From positions 1-47,769 of the forward strand of contig JAAUQO010000017.1 in the NCBI GenBank assembly GCA_012032775.1: a stretch of 47,769 nt of DNA, read 5' to 3'. Source of the stretch: Oscillochloris sp. (GTDB lineage: Bacteria; Chloroflexota; Chloroflexia; Chloroflexales; Chloroflexaceae). Within the stretch, counting starts at the first letter, position 1. Every line of letters begins with the position of its first letter. Shown here piece after piece: positions 34,103-43,001 of the stretch. The notes beneath the pieces were generated by a model. The model was not told where the DNA came from and searched no databases. It was given only the letters and a program-made list of their open reading frames with translations. The position numbers and the translations under genes were made by a program.

Positions 34103-34303
34103 GGCTCGTTCCTCCTGATACACTTGAACCAGATTTGAGACAGGTGGGTTCGTGGCGATTATTCCACCAAAATAGACACCTCATCCTTTGGCTGAGGAAT
34201 GTGGTGTTTCGCCTTTGCTGCGAGGCGGGGGAAAATACCTGTATGAGATGGGTGAGTATACCACCGGATGTGGTTGCCGACAAACGAGTATTAAGGGACG
34301 ATT

Positions 34304-35069
34304 ATGAAGCGGATGACTGAAGATGAGCGCTTGCTGCGGGCTGAATCCGATCTGTCCCGCGATTTTACGCACACCGATCCCTGGCGGGTGTTGCGGATTA
34401 TGGGTGAATTTGTCGATGGCTTTGATACGCTCGCCGGCCTTGGTCCGGCGGTGTCGTTTTTCGGTTCAGCCCGGATCAAATCCGATGACCCGATGTATGC
34501 TGCGGCGGTTCACACAGCCCGGTTGGTAGCTGAGGCCGGCTATGCCGTGATCACCGGCGGCGGCCCCGGTTTGATGGAGGCGGCCAATCGCGGTGCCCGT
34601 GAAGCCGGCGGCCAATCGATCGGTTGTACCATGAGTTGCCGTTTGAAACCGGGGCCAATCCCTATGTCGATCTGGAAGTGCGCTTCCGCTATTTTTTTGT
34701 GCGCAAGACGATGTTTGTGAAGTATGCGACGGCTTTTGTGATCTTTCCGGGCGGTTTCGGCACCCTCGATGAGCTCTTCGAGGCGCTGACCTTGATTCAG
34801 ACCGGCAAGGTACATAATTTCCCGATTGTGTTGTTCAACTCGGGTTATTGGGAGGGTATGCTGCGCTGGGCGCGCGAAACTCTGCTGCCGGCCGGACGAT
34901 CTCGGTGGAAGATATGGATTTGCTGACCGTGTGTGACGATCCGGAAGAAGTGTGTAAAATGGTCGATCAGGCTCATGCAGCCAGGCAGGAGTTGCTGGGG
35001 CGCCAGGAGACTGAGCGCCGCTCGGCTGCCGCACTGCGCCGGGATACGCGGAAGAAGGATGAGGCTTGA
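34304..35069 (+). CDS. LOG-family (TIGR00730) nucleoside 5'-monophosphate phosphoribohydrolase (two frameshifts)
   Basis: 255 aa when repaired. VSFFGSARI, then GGGPGLMEAANRGAREAGG and the catalytic FPGGFGTLDELFEALTLIQTGK are those of the LOG family, which releases the base from nucleotide monophosphates. One A is missing near 34628 (should read IGCNHELPFE) and one C near 34894 (LLPAGTISVEDMDLL). Each repair restores the known course of the family, so the gene is intact in all probability. ATG 34304 follows AAGGGACGATT. The true substrate in bacteria (cytokinin precursors, AMP or others) is not known. Confidence 0.88.
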
Positions 35070-35237
35070 GTGACCAGTGATTCCAGCCACGAATCTGCGT
35101 GCTTCTGTCGGAGTGACAGGGTAGTTATTGTTGTTCCCGGCGCTTCGACCCGGCGGGCCAGGGGAAGCGCAGCATGATCCATGGCTCTACTTTTCGGCGG
35201 TTTCGGTTGACATAACACGAGACAATGCCGGATTTGG

Positions 35238-35639
35238 TTAGCTTCTACGCCCCAGATGATAGCCAAGCAGTGCCGCCAGCAGCGTGACAACGATGCCGGA
35301 CCACAGGATGCCGCCAAGACCGCCGATGTTCAACAGCCGTAACACCAGTACCACGGCAACGCCGCTTATCCCGCCGGCGATCGTGGCCACCCAGAGATTA
35401 CCGCTCCGCTTAAGTAATCGACCGACTAATCCCGTCCCAAGGCCGGCGCCGATGCCGAAGCCGATCACAGCTGCGAAGAGTTGCACGCTGAGTAAACCCA
35501 TCCCCAGACCGGCGCCGGAAAACAGCGGAAACGCCAGCAGGCCGAACAGCGCGCCGACGATCAAGCCCATCACCAGCGCTCCTGCTACCTCCGCCAGCAC
35601 AATCAGTGGTGTTACGCGATTCCCTGAAGAGGTAGTCAT
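35238..35639 (-). CDS. Small Gly-rich membrane protein
   Basis: 133 aa, four hydrophobic helices packed with Gly, Ala, Leu and Val. ATG 35639 with GAGGAACC nine bases upstream. Not recognised; resembles many small channel-like or structural membrane proteins only in composition. Confidence 0.6.
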   Translation of the reverse strand: MTTSSGNRVTPLIVLAEVAGALVMGLIVGALFGLLAFPLFSGAGLGMGLLSVQLFAAVIGFGIGAGLGTGLVGRLLKRSGNLWVATIAGGISGVAVVLVLRLLNIGGLGGILWSGIVVTLLAALLGYHLGRRS

Positions 35640-35873
35640 GAAGGTTCCTCATCGATCACGAATTCGAACGGCGGCTGGCCCCCAGATGAGCGGTTGCAAT
35701 ATCGTGTTGCGCAGCGGACGTGCGATCTAGTTTACCATTGTTGCGGCTGTTTTTGGCGCCTGCAAGCGGCGGCAAGAAAAGGCGCAGCCTGATGGTAACC
35801 GGCGGCAATGGTTGTGGTAGAGTGATTCGGAGCGCCGAGAATCTTGCACAAGCGGTTGTTGATTGGAGCGACG

Positions 35874-36578
35874 ATGGCAACAATTCTGGCTGTTTCGGCC
35901 CATCCCGACGATGAAACCATGTTCGCGGGCGGAATGTTGGCGATGTACGCTGCTGCCGGCCACGCAGTCTACATCCTGGAGACAACCCGTGGTGAAGGCG
36001 GCGAGGCCGGCGATCCGCCGCTTGCAGCACCGCATGAACTTGGCGCTTTACGCGAGCAAGAGGCCCGTGCGGCCGGTGCGGCCCTTGGGGCGCAAGCAGT
36101 ACGATTTCTGCCGTTCGTCGATCCGACAATGACCGCGATCGGTGGTTCGGTTGCGCATATCGATGTGCCGCTCGACCAGTTCGCCGCTGCGATCGGCGCC
36201 CAGATCGCGGAGTTGCAACCGGATCTTGTGATCACGCATGGCTCGAACGGCGAGTATGGGCATCCGCAGCATATCTACACGCATCGTGCGGTACAATTGG
36301 CTCTGGCCGCCGTAACCCGCCCGATCGCACTGGCAACCTGGAGTGCCTGGCACCTGCCGCATGAGCGCGAACGGATGTTGAATCACGACGACCGGGCTAC
36401 GCACATCTTCGACATCTCGCCATGGTTCGCGGCCAAGCTCGCCGCTGCTGCCTGTCATCGCAGCCAGCATGCGATGTTCTACCGGAACACGGAATTACAG
36501 GATCTTGCCGCGATCGTCCTGCGCTATGAGAGTTTGCGGCTCTGGCGGGGGGAATTGCCGGACACGGCGCGGGCGTAG
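35874..36578 (+). CDS. PIG-L family zinc deacetylase
   Basis: 234 aa. ATG 35874 with GGAG six bases before. Metal site SAHPDDETMFAGGML (residues 8-22) and the HGSNGEYGHPQHIYTHRAV stretch (about 122-140) supply the zinc ligands. Members remove acetyl from GlcNAc conjugates (MshB, BshB, PIG-L) and other small amides. No mycothiol or bacillithiol partner is next to it, so the substrate is open. Confidence 0.88.
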   Translation: MATILAVSAHPDDETMFAGGMLAMYAAAGHAVYILETTRGEGGEAGDPPLAAPHELGALREQEARAAGAALGAQAVRFLPFVDPTMTAIGGSVAHIDVPLDQFAAAIGAQIAELQPDLVITHGSNGEYGHPQHIYTHRAVQLALAAVTRPIALATWSAWHLPHERERMLNHDDRATHIFDISPWFAAKLAAAACHRSQHAMFYRNTELQDLAAIVLRYESLRLWRGELPDTARA

Positions 36579-36641
36579 CGCTGCACCAGCTTGCGCCGTT
36601 AGCTCCCGCGTTCGCCGCATTTTTGAGAGGAACCACACACT

Positions 36642-37589
36642 ATGGACATGCGAACCCTGGGACGGACCGGATTGCAGGTTGCGCCGTTGTGCCTTGGCGG
36701 CAATGTGTTCGGGTGGAGCGCCGATGAAGCGGCGTCGTTCGAGGTTCTTGACGCCTACGCCGCCGCCGGCGGCAATTTCATCGATACCGCCGATGTCTAC
36801 TCGCGCTGGGTGCCCGGCCACAGCGGCGGCGAGTCGGAGTTGGTGTTGGGGCGTTGGATGCATGTGCGGGGCAATCGCGCCGAGATGATTATCGCGACCA
36901 AGGTTGCTTCGGGGATGGCTGATGCGCCGAATCGCAGCGGACTTTCGCGCCAGTGGATTATGCGTGCGGTCGAGGATTCGCTGGGCCGCCTGCAAACCGA
37001 TTATATCGACCTGTACCAGGCCCATTGGGACGACCAGAACACGCCGTTGGAGGAGACACTGCGGGCCTTCGACGATCTGATCCGGCAGGGCAAGGTGCGC
37101 TATATCGGCGCCTCGAACTATCGCTCCTGGCGGCTGATGCAGGCGCTCTGGACGAGTGATCGCCACAATTATGCCTCGTATGTCTGCTTGCAGCCGCGCT
37201 ACAATCTGGTGGTGCGGGACGAGTATGAGCAGGAGCTAGAGCCGCTCTGCCGCTCGATGGGCATCGGCGTGATTCCGTATGCCGCATTGGCCGGCGGCTT
37301 TCTGAGCGGCAAGTACCGGCGCGGCGACGAACTGCCGCAAAGCGTGCGCGCCGACTCCGTCAAGCAGCGCTATATGCACGAGCGCGGGTTCGCTGTACTC
37401 GACGCAGTACTTGCTGTCGCCGAGCGGCACAACGCGAAGCCGGCCCAGGTTGCGTTAGCCTGGTTGCTGCACCGGCCCGGCATCACCGCCCCGATCGCCA
37501 GTGCGACCAGCGCCGCGCAGTTGCAGGAGTTGCTTGGATCACTGACGCTGAAGCTCAGCGATGAGGATGTAAAGGCACTTGATGGATAA
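36642..37589 (+). CDS. Aldo/keto reductase
   Basis: 315 aa. MRTLGRTGLQVAPLCLGGNVF at the start, the catalytic Asp and Tyr in FIDTADVYSRW (about 46-56), Lys in IIATKVASG, His in YQAHWDD, then KVRYIGASNYRSW and the NADP-binding AKPAQVALAWLLHRPGITAPI near the end. NADPH-dependent carbonyl reductase; the natural substrate is unknown. It follows the PIG-L gene by 63 bp and may share its transcript. Confidence 0.9.
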   Translation: MDMRTLGRTGLQVAPLCLGGNVFGWSADEAASFEVLDAYAAAGGNFIDTADVYSRWVPGHSGGESELVLGRWMHVRGNRAEMIIATKVASGMADAPNRSGLSRQWIMRAVEDSLGRLQTDYIDLYQAHWDDQNTPLEETLRAFDDLIRQGKVRYIGASNYRSWRLMQALWTSDRHNYASYVCLQPRYNLVVRDEYEQELEPLCRSMGIGVIPYAALAGGFLSGKYRRGDELPQSVRADSVKQRYMHERGFAVLDAVLAVAERHNAKPAQVALAWLLHRPGITAPIASATSAAQLQELLGSLTLKLSDEDVKALDG

Positions 37590-37592
37590 GGT

Positions 37593-37641
37593 TGAGCAGG
37601 TGGTGTGGTTGCGACATGGTTGTAACCGCACCACCTGCTCA
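37593..37641. terminator. Bidirectional hairpin overlapping the ybeY stop
   Basis: An 18-bp stem with one G-U pair (37593-37610 with 37624-37641) lies between the convergent aldo/keto reductase and ybeY. Its right arm contains the ybeY stop codon (37639-37641). Confidence 0.7.
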
Positions 37642-38118
37642 GCGACTCAGTCCGAGTTTCGCCATCGCAGCTTCTTCGCGCTCGCGCATGGCTGCGGCGT
37701 CTTCGGGGTTGCGCTCGTGGTCGTAGCCAAGTAGGTGCAGGCAGCCGTGGGCGGCCAGGTAGGCCAGTTCACGGGCCGGCGAGTGGCCGTACTCGTCGGC
37801 CTGAGCGAGCACACGCTGGTAAGAGATCGCAATATCGCCGAGATAGCGTGGCGCGTCGGGCGGGCCGATGAGCGCCGGGCCATCGCCATCATCGGCGAAT
37901 GAGAGCACATCGGTGGCTGAGTCGATCCCGCGATAATCGCGATTCAGGCGCTGGATCTCGGCGTCGTCGGTGATGAGTACGCCGACCTCAAGTGCGTCGG
38001 CCACCGCCTCGGCTTCCAGGATCGCCGTAATCGCCCGTTCCACCAGCGAAAGATCGAGAGCCTGAAGGTTGTGATCCTCCAGGCTCTCGGCCAACGAAAC
38101 TTCAACTGAATACGTCAT
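37639..38118 (-). CDS. ybeY: Endoribonuclease YbeY
   Basis: 159 aa. The zinc motif HGCLHLLGYDH (H-x3-H-x5-H) and NRDYRGIDSATDVLSFA are the family hallmarks. Works in 16S rRNA 3' maturation and ribosome quality control. ATG 38118 overlaps the stop of the NUDIX gene (ATGA). Confidence 0.95.
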   Translation of the reverse strand: MTYSVEVSLAESLEDHNLQALDLSLVERAITAILEAEAVADALEVGVLITDDAEIQRLNRDYRGIDSATDVLSFADDGDGPALIGPPDAPRYLGDIAISYQRVLAQADEYGHSPARELAYLAAHGCLHLLGYDHERNPEDAAAMREREEAAMAKLGLSR

Positions 38119-38566
38119 AGAGAACCGGCCAGGGCCAGGGATTGAACCTGAATCAGTACCTCGCGCTCGCGCTCGAACGAAACCATTTGCAGCGCTTCTT
38201 CGAGCAAAAACCAGCGCGCGTCGTACACTTCGGTCTCCTGCGGTCGCACCTCGCCCTGAGCATAACGAATCAAAAACAGATCCACATACTTATGAACACG
38301 CGACGAACCGGCGCGAAACCAGTACTCAATCGTCGCCAGGTGTTGCACAATCTCGCCTTCGAGTCCTGTCTCCTCGGCGACTTCACGCAGGGCGGCGGCC
38401 TCGGCGGTTTCGCCGCGATTGACATGGCCCTTAGGTAAACCCCACCGTCCGCCGCGATCAGTTGCGATCAGTGCAACTTCAAAAGTCGATCCGGTAGGGC
38501 GAAAGATCACCCCCCGGCGGAGTAGGCAGTGCGATGATTAGGCGCTCTGTTGGCACGCTGGGACAT
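38115..38566 (-). CDS. NUDIX hydrolase (one-base frameshift near the N-terminus)
   Basis: 150 aa when repaired. Nudix box GHVNRGETAEAAALREVAEETG (G-x5-E-x7-REVAEE) binds the metal for hydrolysis of nucleoside diphosphate-linked compounds. As given, the frame begins only at GTG 38510, cutting off the first strand. A seventh G in the G6 run (38510-38515) opens the frame to ATG 38566 and yields MSQRANRAPNHRTAYSAGGV, the classic SAGGV start. So the gene is probably intact. Coupled to ybeY. Substrate unknown. Confidence 0.85.
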
Positions 38567-38602
38567 TGAGATTCCGAAATCTGACAATGATTGAGACCGC
38601 GA

Positions 38603-39154
38603 TCAAGCCTTCTTCAAACTGCGACCGGCGCGCATATCCCAATATGCGTTCACTGCGTAGACAATCCGCTCTTTGGCGTACTCCACACTCTCCCAACCGA
38701 CCGGCTCGACCCGTGTACCCTCCAGGTCTTTGTAGACCGTGAAGAAGTGTTCGACTTCTTTCAGGTAGTGGGCGGGCAACTGCGTAAAGTCGCTATAATC
38801 GGCGAAGAACGGATCGTACTGCAAGACAGCGAGCACCTTATCATCGGGCTCGCCCTTGTCGAGCATACGGAAGACCCCCACCGGGCGAGCTTCGACCACG
38901 CAGCCGGGGAAGGTGGGCAGATTCGTCATCACCAGGACATCGAGCGGGTCACCGTCGTCGTAATATGTCTGGGGGATGAAGCCATAATCACCGGGATACT
39001 GCACCGCCGAATACAGCACGCGATCGAGTTTAAAGGCGCCGATCCGTTTATCGAACTCGTACTTATTGCGCGATCCCTTTGGGATCTCGACAACCATCTG
39101 GATCACGTCAGGCACACTCGGCCCGGGCTCAAGATCGTGCCAGTAGTTCTGCAT
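38603..39154 (-). CDS. ppa: Inorganic pyrophosphatase
   Basis: 183 aa from ATG 39154, preceded by AAGGAG. Family I: signature DDGDPLDVLVMT (about 70-81), VEIPKGSRNKYEFDK and YPGDYGFIPQTYYD are as in soluble pyrophosphatases. Removes PPi from biosynthesis. An extended -10 promoter sits 43 bases before the start. A longer frame to 39292 has no support. Confidence 0.95.
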   Translation of the reverse strand: MQNYWHDLEPGPSVPDVIQMVVEIPKGSRNKYEFDKRIGAFKLDRVLYSAVQYPGDYGFIPQTYYDDGDPLDVLVMTNLPTFPGCVVEARPVGVFRMLDKGEPDDKVLAVLQYDPFFADYSDFTQLPAHYLKEVEHFFTVYKDLEGTRVEPVGWESVEYAKERIVYAVNAYWDMRAGRSLKKA

Positions 39155-39196
39155 TGATGGCTGCTCCTTCAGATACTTTGCCCTATCCTTCGAATG

Positions 39197-39202
39197 ATTA
39201 TA
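39197..39202 (-). promoter_or_regulatory. Extended -10 of ppa
   Basis: TATAAT on the minus strand, preceded by TGG (39203-39205). No good -35 is present, which fits an extended -10 promoter. Confidence 0.65.
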
Positions 39203-39260
39203 CCACGCGAAAGCGCCTGACTGCCCGTTCGCGTGGTAGCGCTTTGTTGCGCGCCGCATG

Positions 39261-40231
39261 CTAGGCCAGGTGTGGTGCAACCTGTTCGGCAAAGATGTGG
39301 AGCGCTTCGTGGTCGTAGGCGATCCGCGGGAAGTAGGTGATGAAGTAGTTGATCCCGGCTTCTTTGAGTGCGGCGAGTTGCTCCGTCACCTGTTCGGGGG
39401 TGCCGACGATCGCGGCCCGCTGCATATCCTCGACGCTCCAGTTGTAGGTGGCGCGCACCTGTTCGGTTGCAGCGGCGATATCCTCGCCGGGCTTGACAAA
39501 CACAATGTTGGCATTGGTGGATTTGATGATCTCGTCGTAGTTACGACCGACATTGGCGCAATGACCGCGCAGAATATCGCACTTATGGCGGATGTTGTCG
39601 GGATCGCCGCCGAAGTTGGATGCATTGCCGTATTGTGCCACCAATTTCAGGGTTACCTGCTCGCCGCCGCCACCGATCCAGAGCGACGGATAGGGCTTCT
39701 GGATGCCGCGCGGCTCGTTGATTGCGCCGCGAATATGGAAGTACTCACCTTCGAAGGTCGGTGCCTCCTCCGTCCACATTTTCACCATAATCTGAGTTGC
39801 TTCGCGGAAGGCGCGCATGCGGTCGCGGGTCTCGGGGAAACCATAGCCGTAGGCCCGCCACTCGTGCTCGTACCAACGGCGCCGATCCCGCAGTAGAGCC
39901 GGCCGTGGCTGAGCACATCGATCGTCGAGGCTATTTTGGCGGCCAGGGCCGGATTACGATAGCCGATACAGGTTACCATCTGGCCGATCTTCACCCGTTT
40001 GGTATCACGGGCCAGGGCGGCTGTAATTGTCCAGGCCTCGAACACCGCCTCCTGCTCGATCTGCGGCACAGTATGAAAGTGATCATAGACCCAGATCGAA
40101 TCGTAGACTGAAATCGCGTCGGCGGCCTGACCAACCCGCGTCATCGCTTCGTACTTCTCGATCGGATCGGCGATCTCGATCAGATCCAGCCGCCAGCCCT
40201 GAGGCACAAAAGTGCCGAATTGCACTGCCAT
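39261..40231 (-). CDS. LLM-class (luciferase-like, F420-type) oxidoreductase (one-base frameshift)
   Basis: 323 aa when repaired. VYDSIWVYDHFHTVP, QMVTCIGYRNPALAAKIAST and IDVLSHGRLYCGIGAG are typical of bacterial luciferase-like monooxygenases that use F420 or flavin. One G is missing at 39877, where GIGAGWYEHEWRAYG should read on into MRAFREATQIMVKMW. Later parts (YPSLWIGGGGEQVTLKL, VGTPEQVTEQLAALKEAG) are normal. Substrate unknown. Confidence 0.87.
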
Positions 40232-40531
40232 GAACTACTCCTCGCAATAATGGTTCCGTGTCCGGCATCGTAGGCCAGATATCCGTTCCCTGTCAACTCA
40301 CAAAACGGTCGATTGCGTGGCGCCTTTGCGGTGCGTGATCGCTTCCGGAAAAGCCGGAGGCGAATCATCTATTACGCAGATGATTCGCAAAGCCACCGCG
40401 TAGCTCGTGTAACAAACCGAAGCGGGGCGAGACAATACCCACGGGTACAGTTTCAAGCAGTGCTGATTGGAACCCATTGAATCATTCTGCATGCTGAATG
40501 TGCCCTGGTGGGCCTGCGCAGCCGATCATGG

Positions 40532-40537
40532 TATACT
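40532..40537 (+). promoter_or_regulatory. Extended -10 of the sigma factor gene
   Basis: TATACT preceded by TGG, 37 bases before ATG 40575. The -35 is weak. Confidence 0.55.
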
Positions 40538-40574
40538 GCCAACGTTTTCACCGGTACCAACGCAGGAGCACCAG

Positions 40575-41231
40575 ATGAGTTTACAAGAACCGGCTCGCGC
40601 CTCGGCGAGCGAGCAGGATCTGTTGGCGGCGCTGCGTAGCGGCGATGAGGCGGCCTTTTTGGGTCTGGTTGAACAGTTTCACGGTTCGATGCTACGGGTG
40701 GCGCAAAGTTATGTCGGCAGCCGCGCCGTTGCCGAAGAGGTTGTCCAGGAGACCTGGCTGGGCTTGTTGCAGGGGCTTGATCGTTTTGAGGGCCGGAGCA
40801 GCCTTAAAACCTATCTCTACCGCATTCTCACCAATCGTGCCCGCACGCGTGGTGTTCGTGAGAATCGCATGGTTGCGTTTAGTGATCTTGTGGTAGCTGA
40901 ACTAGCCAGGGATGAGCCGGCGGTTGATCCAAGCCACTTCTTGCCGCCCGATCATGCCTGGGCCGGTTGGTGGTCGATCCGGCCGACGAGTTGGTCTGGC
41001 CCGCCTGAGGAACGCCTGCTGGCCGATGAGACACGCGAGCGGATCAGCGCCGCGATTGCGGCCCTGCCGGAAATACAGCGGACGGTGATTACGCTGCGCG
41101 ATGTTGAAGGTTGGCCCGCCGAATCTGTCTGTCAATTGCTGGAGATCAGCGACGCGAATCAGCGGGTTCTGCTGCACCGCGCCCGCGCCCGCGTGCGACA
41201 GGCGTTGGAGCAGTATTTACGCGAAGGATAA
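40575..41231 (+). CDS. ECF-type RNA polymerase sigma factor
   Basis: 218 aa from ATG 40575 (AGGAG before). Sigma-2 region: LLAALRSGDEAAFLGLVEQFHGSMLRVAQ and EEVVQETWLGLLQGLDRFEG; sigma-4 region: ALPEIQRTVITLRDVEGWPAESVCQLLEIS. A linker of about 60 residues, rich in Trp and Pro, separates them, longer than usual. Directs polymerase to a small regulon. The zinc-finger anti-sigma gene follows eight bases later. Confidence 0.92.
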   Translation: MSLQEPARASASEQDLLAALRSGDEAAFLGLVEQFHGSMLRVAQSYVGSRAVAEEVVQETWLGLLQGLDRFEGRSSLKTYLYRILTNRARTRGVRENRMVAFSDLVVAELARDEPAVDPSHFLPPDHAWAGWWSIRPTSWSGPPEERLLADETRERISAAIAALPEIQRTVITLRDVEGWPAESVCQLLEISDANQRVLLHRARARVRQALEQYLREG

Positions 41232-41239
41232 AGAACATT

Positions 41240-41509
41240 ATGGCGAGCGATGAACAACAGCCTGCGGACCTCACCTGTCAGGTGCTGGTCGAGGTAGTTA
41301 CCGACTATCTCGAAGGGGCGATGTCGGCAGTGGAGCGGGCGCATTTCGAGGCGCATATTGCCGAATGCCCGCCATGCCTGGAGTATGTTGAGCAGATTCG
41401 CCGCACCGTCAAGCTCACCGGTAGTATCAACGCCGCTGAGCTTTCCGATGCCGAGCGAGAGCGCTTAGTCGGCCTGTTTCGCAATTGGCGCGCTTCGCCT
41501 TCCTCGTAG
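41240..41509 (+). CDS. zf-HC2 (ZAS-type) anti-sigma factor
   Basis: 89 aa from ATG 41240. The ZAS motif HFEAHIAECPPC (H-x3-H-x2-C-x2-C) sits at about residues 36-47. It is short, with no transmembrane segment, so the protein is a cytoplasmic anti-sigma factor, possibly redox-sensing. It follows the sigma gene and surely controls it. Confidence 0.85.
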   Translation: MASDEQQPADLTCQVLVEVVTDYLEGAMSAVERAHFEAHIAECPPCLEYVEQIRRTVKLTGSINAAELSDAERERLVGLFRNWRASPSS

Positions 41510-42061
41510 GCCGAATTCTGCGTTCCAATGGTTGAATCCTCAGGTTGCTCACACGGGCCGGAATTGGCCTATCCCGCAAGCTGTGCAACGGCAACCGTGT
41601 ACTCCTCGTGTTCCAGCCTGATCTATGCTCCACTGCTGAAGTAGCTTATCCGGAAGTCCTTCCCTGGACCGACCAGGAATCCCCTGCTGGTATGCATCAA
41701 TATCGCCCACACAGACGTATTATATATGTAGGGATAGATTGGCACGTCTCTTGTTAGGTCTGACGGTACAAGGCACGTGACCGCCGAGGTAGCGGCGTGG
41801 TGCCGAGCATAACATTCTGTTCATCATTGCACAAAAGATGCACCGGCCGTTCTCATCCGGCTGACAGATTGTTGTAACGATTTTAGGGTATGATGGATAC
41901 GTGGAATTTGCCGCAGGCGATTGGGCACACCGCAGTGCACGCCGGCAGCAACCCATGGAACCGATGAGGAGTGGATATCGGTGCGGATCAGCTTCTGGCC
42001 CACCAACACACACCGACAGCCTGGTTTCGGCTGAGCCGGTATCCGCCGAAAGGACGCCACT
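41510..42061. other. Gene-free stretch
   Basis: 552 bases. A CGCCG/CGGCG hairpin within GGCAC/GTGCC (41772-41804) could terminate the sigma operon. A TATGAT (41889-41894) is a weak -10 for the next gene. No ORF with coding character, RNA gene or repeat is seen. Confidence 0.4.
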
Positions 42062-42472
42062 TTGACCGACATCGACATTGAGGGATTAAGCATCGCCGAC
42101 CTGGAACGTTTGCGTGACGCCGTCAATCAACGATTGTTGGAGTTGCGCTACACCAATCGCCACACCTTGCCCGAACTTCTGCGTATGCTCGAAGAAGTGA
42201 AAGGGGTGCTGGGCGATCAGAGCAAAGAATGGCGATCGCTTGAGCGTTGGCAGTGGATGGACGGGCAGATCCGCTTCTGGTTGAATCCAACCGATCAGGT
42301 TCGCTATCAGTCGGGTTGGTATACGATCGATGAGTTGATCCTCTGGTCGCGTGATCGCGGCCCCGTACTTGTAAGCGTTGATGCCGACGGCGACGACGAG
42401 GACGATAGCTGGACCGAGATCGACGGCGTACGCATTCGCTGGTTGCCTGACGGAACGATGGAACGTCTGTAA
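42062..42472 (+). CDS. 136-aa hypothetical protein
   Basis: TTG 42062, with AAAGGA nine bases before. N-terminus is a helix (LSIADLERLRDAVNQRLLEL), the middle is Trp-rich (WRSLERWQWMDGQIRFWL) and the end is acidic (DADGDDEDDSWTEIDGVRI). Not recognised; soluble. Codon use supports a real gene. Confidence 0.55.
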   Translation: MTDIDIEGLSIADLERLRDAVNQRLLELRYTNRHTLPELLRMLEEVKGVLGDQSKEWRSLERWQWMDGQIRFWLNPTDQVRYQSGWYTIDELILWSRDRGPVLVSVDADGDDEDDSWTEIDGVRIRWLPDGTMERL

Positions 42473-43001
42473 CAACGCCATCACTCCGAAGAGCATAGAA
42501 CCCATGTCTGCCTGACCGGCTTTGTCCGGTGCGGCGGCAACAACAACCGTATACAGATGACACCACCGAAGCGGCGTGGCGGGATTGTTTCTCGTCGCGC
42601 CGTTTCTTGTTGTTGCCCGTTGCGCCGTTTGATTGTGTAATATGAATAGTTTGTAATTGCGCAAGGCGGAACCTGCTGTTATTATTGCGCCTGTATGTAA
42701 ATTTCGTAAAATCATCACAGACGCATACCGGGCGGCGGGTACTGCGTTCCACACATCTTCCTACCTCGGTTCCCCTTTCCTCCATCCTGCTCTTCCATCT
42801 CTTGCCTGGTGCGTTGCACCGATGATCTTCGACGCGCACAGTGGTACTCCGAACCGGAATGGTTCGGCCATCAGCCATTGTGGGTTGTGTTTCAGGTTGC
42901 AAGTGAATAGCCGAAGGAGGCATCCGCTTTCGGATCAGGCTGCGGCTGGCACCCGTGCAGATTTGTTCACGCACAAGTTTCTTTGATCCAAGGAGGGATG
43001 G
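42473..43001. other. Gene-free leader before the subtilase gene
   Basis: 529 bases. Short hairpins ACCGG/CCGGT (42515-42530) and CCGAACC/GGTTCGG (42849-42867) are the only structures. No ORF of coding character. The subtilase ribosome site AAGGAGGG is at 42990-42997. Confidence 0.4.

Noticed and set aside
39258..39896. 212-codon plus-strand ORF opposite the LLM oxidoreductase
   Set aside because: Antisense shadow of a well-recognised gene; no domain pattern of its own.
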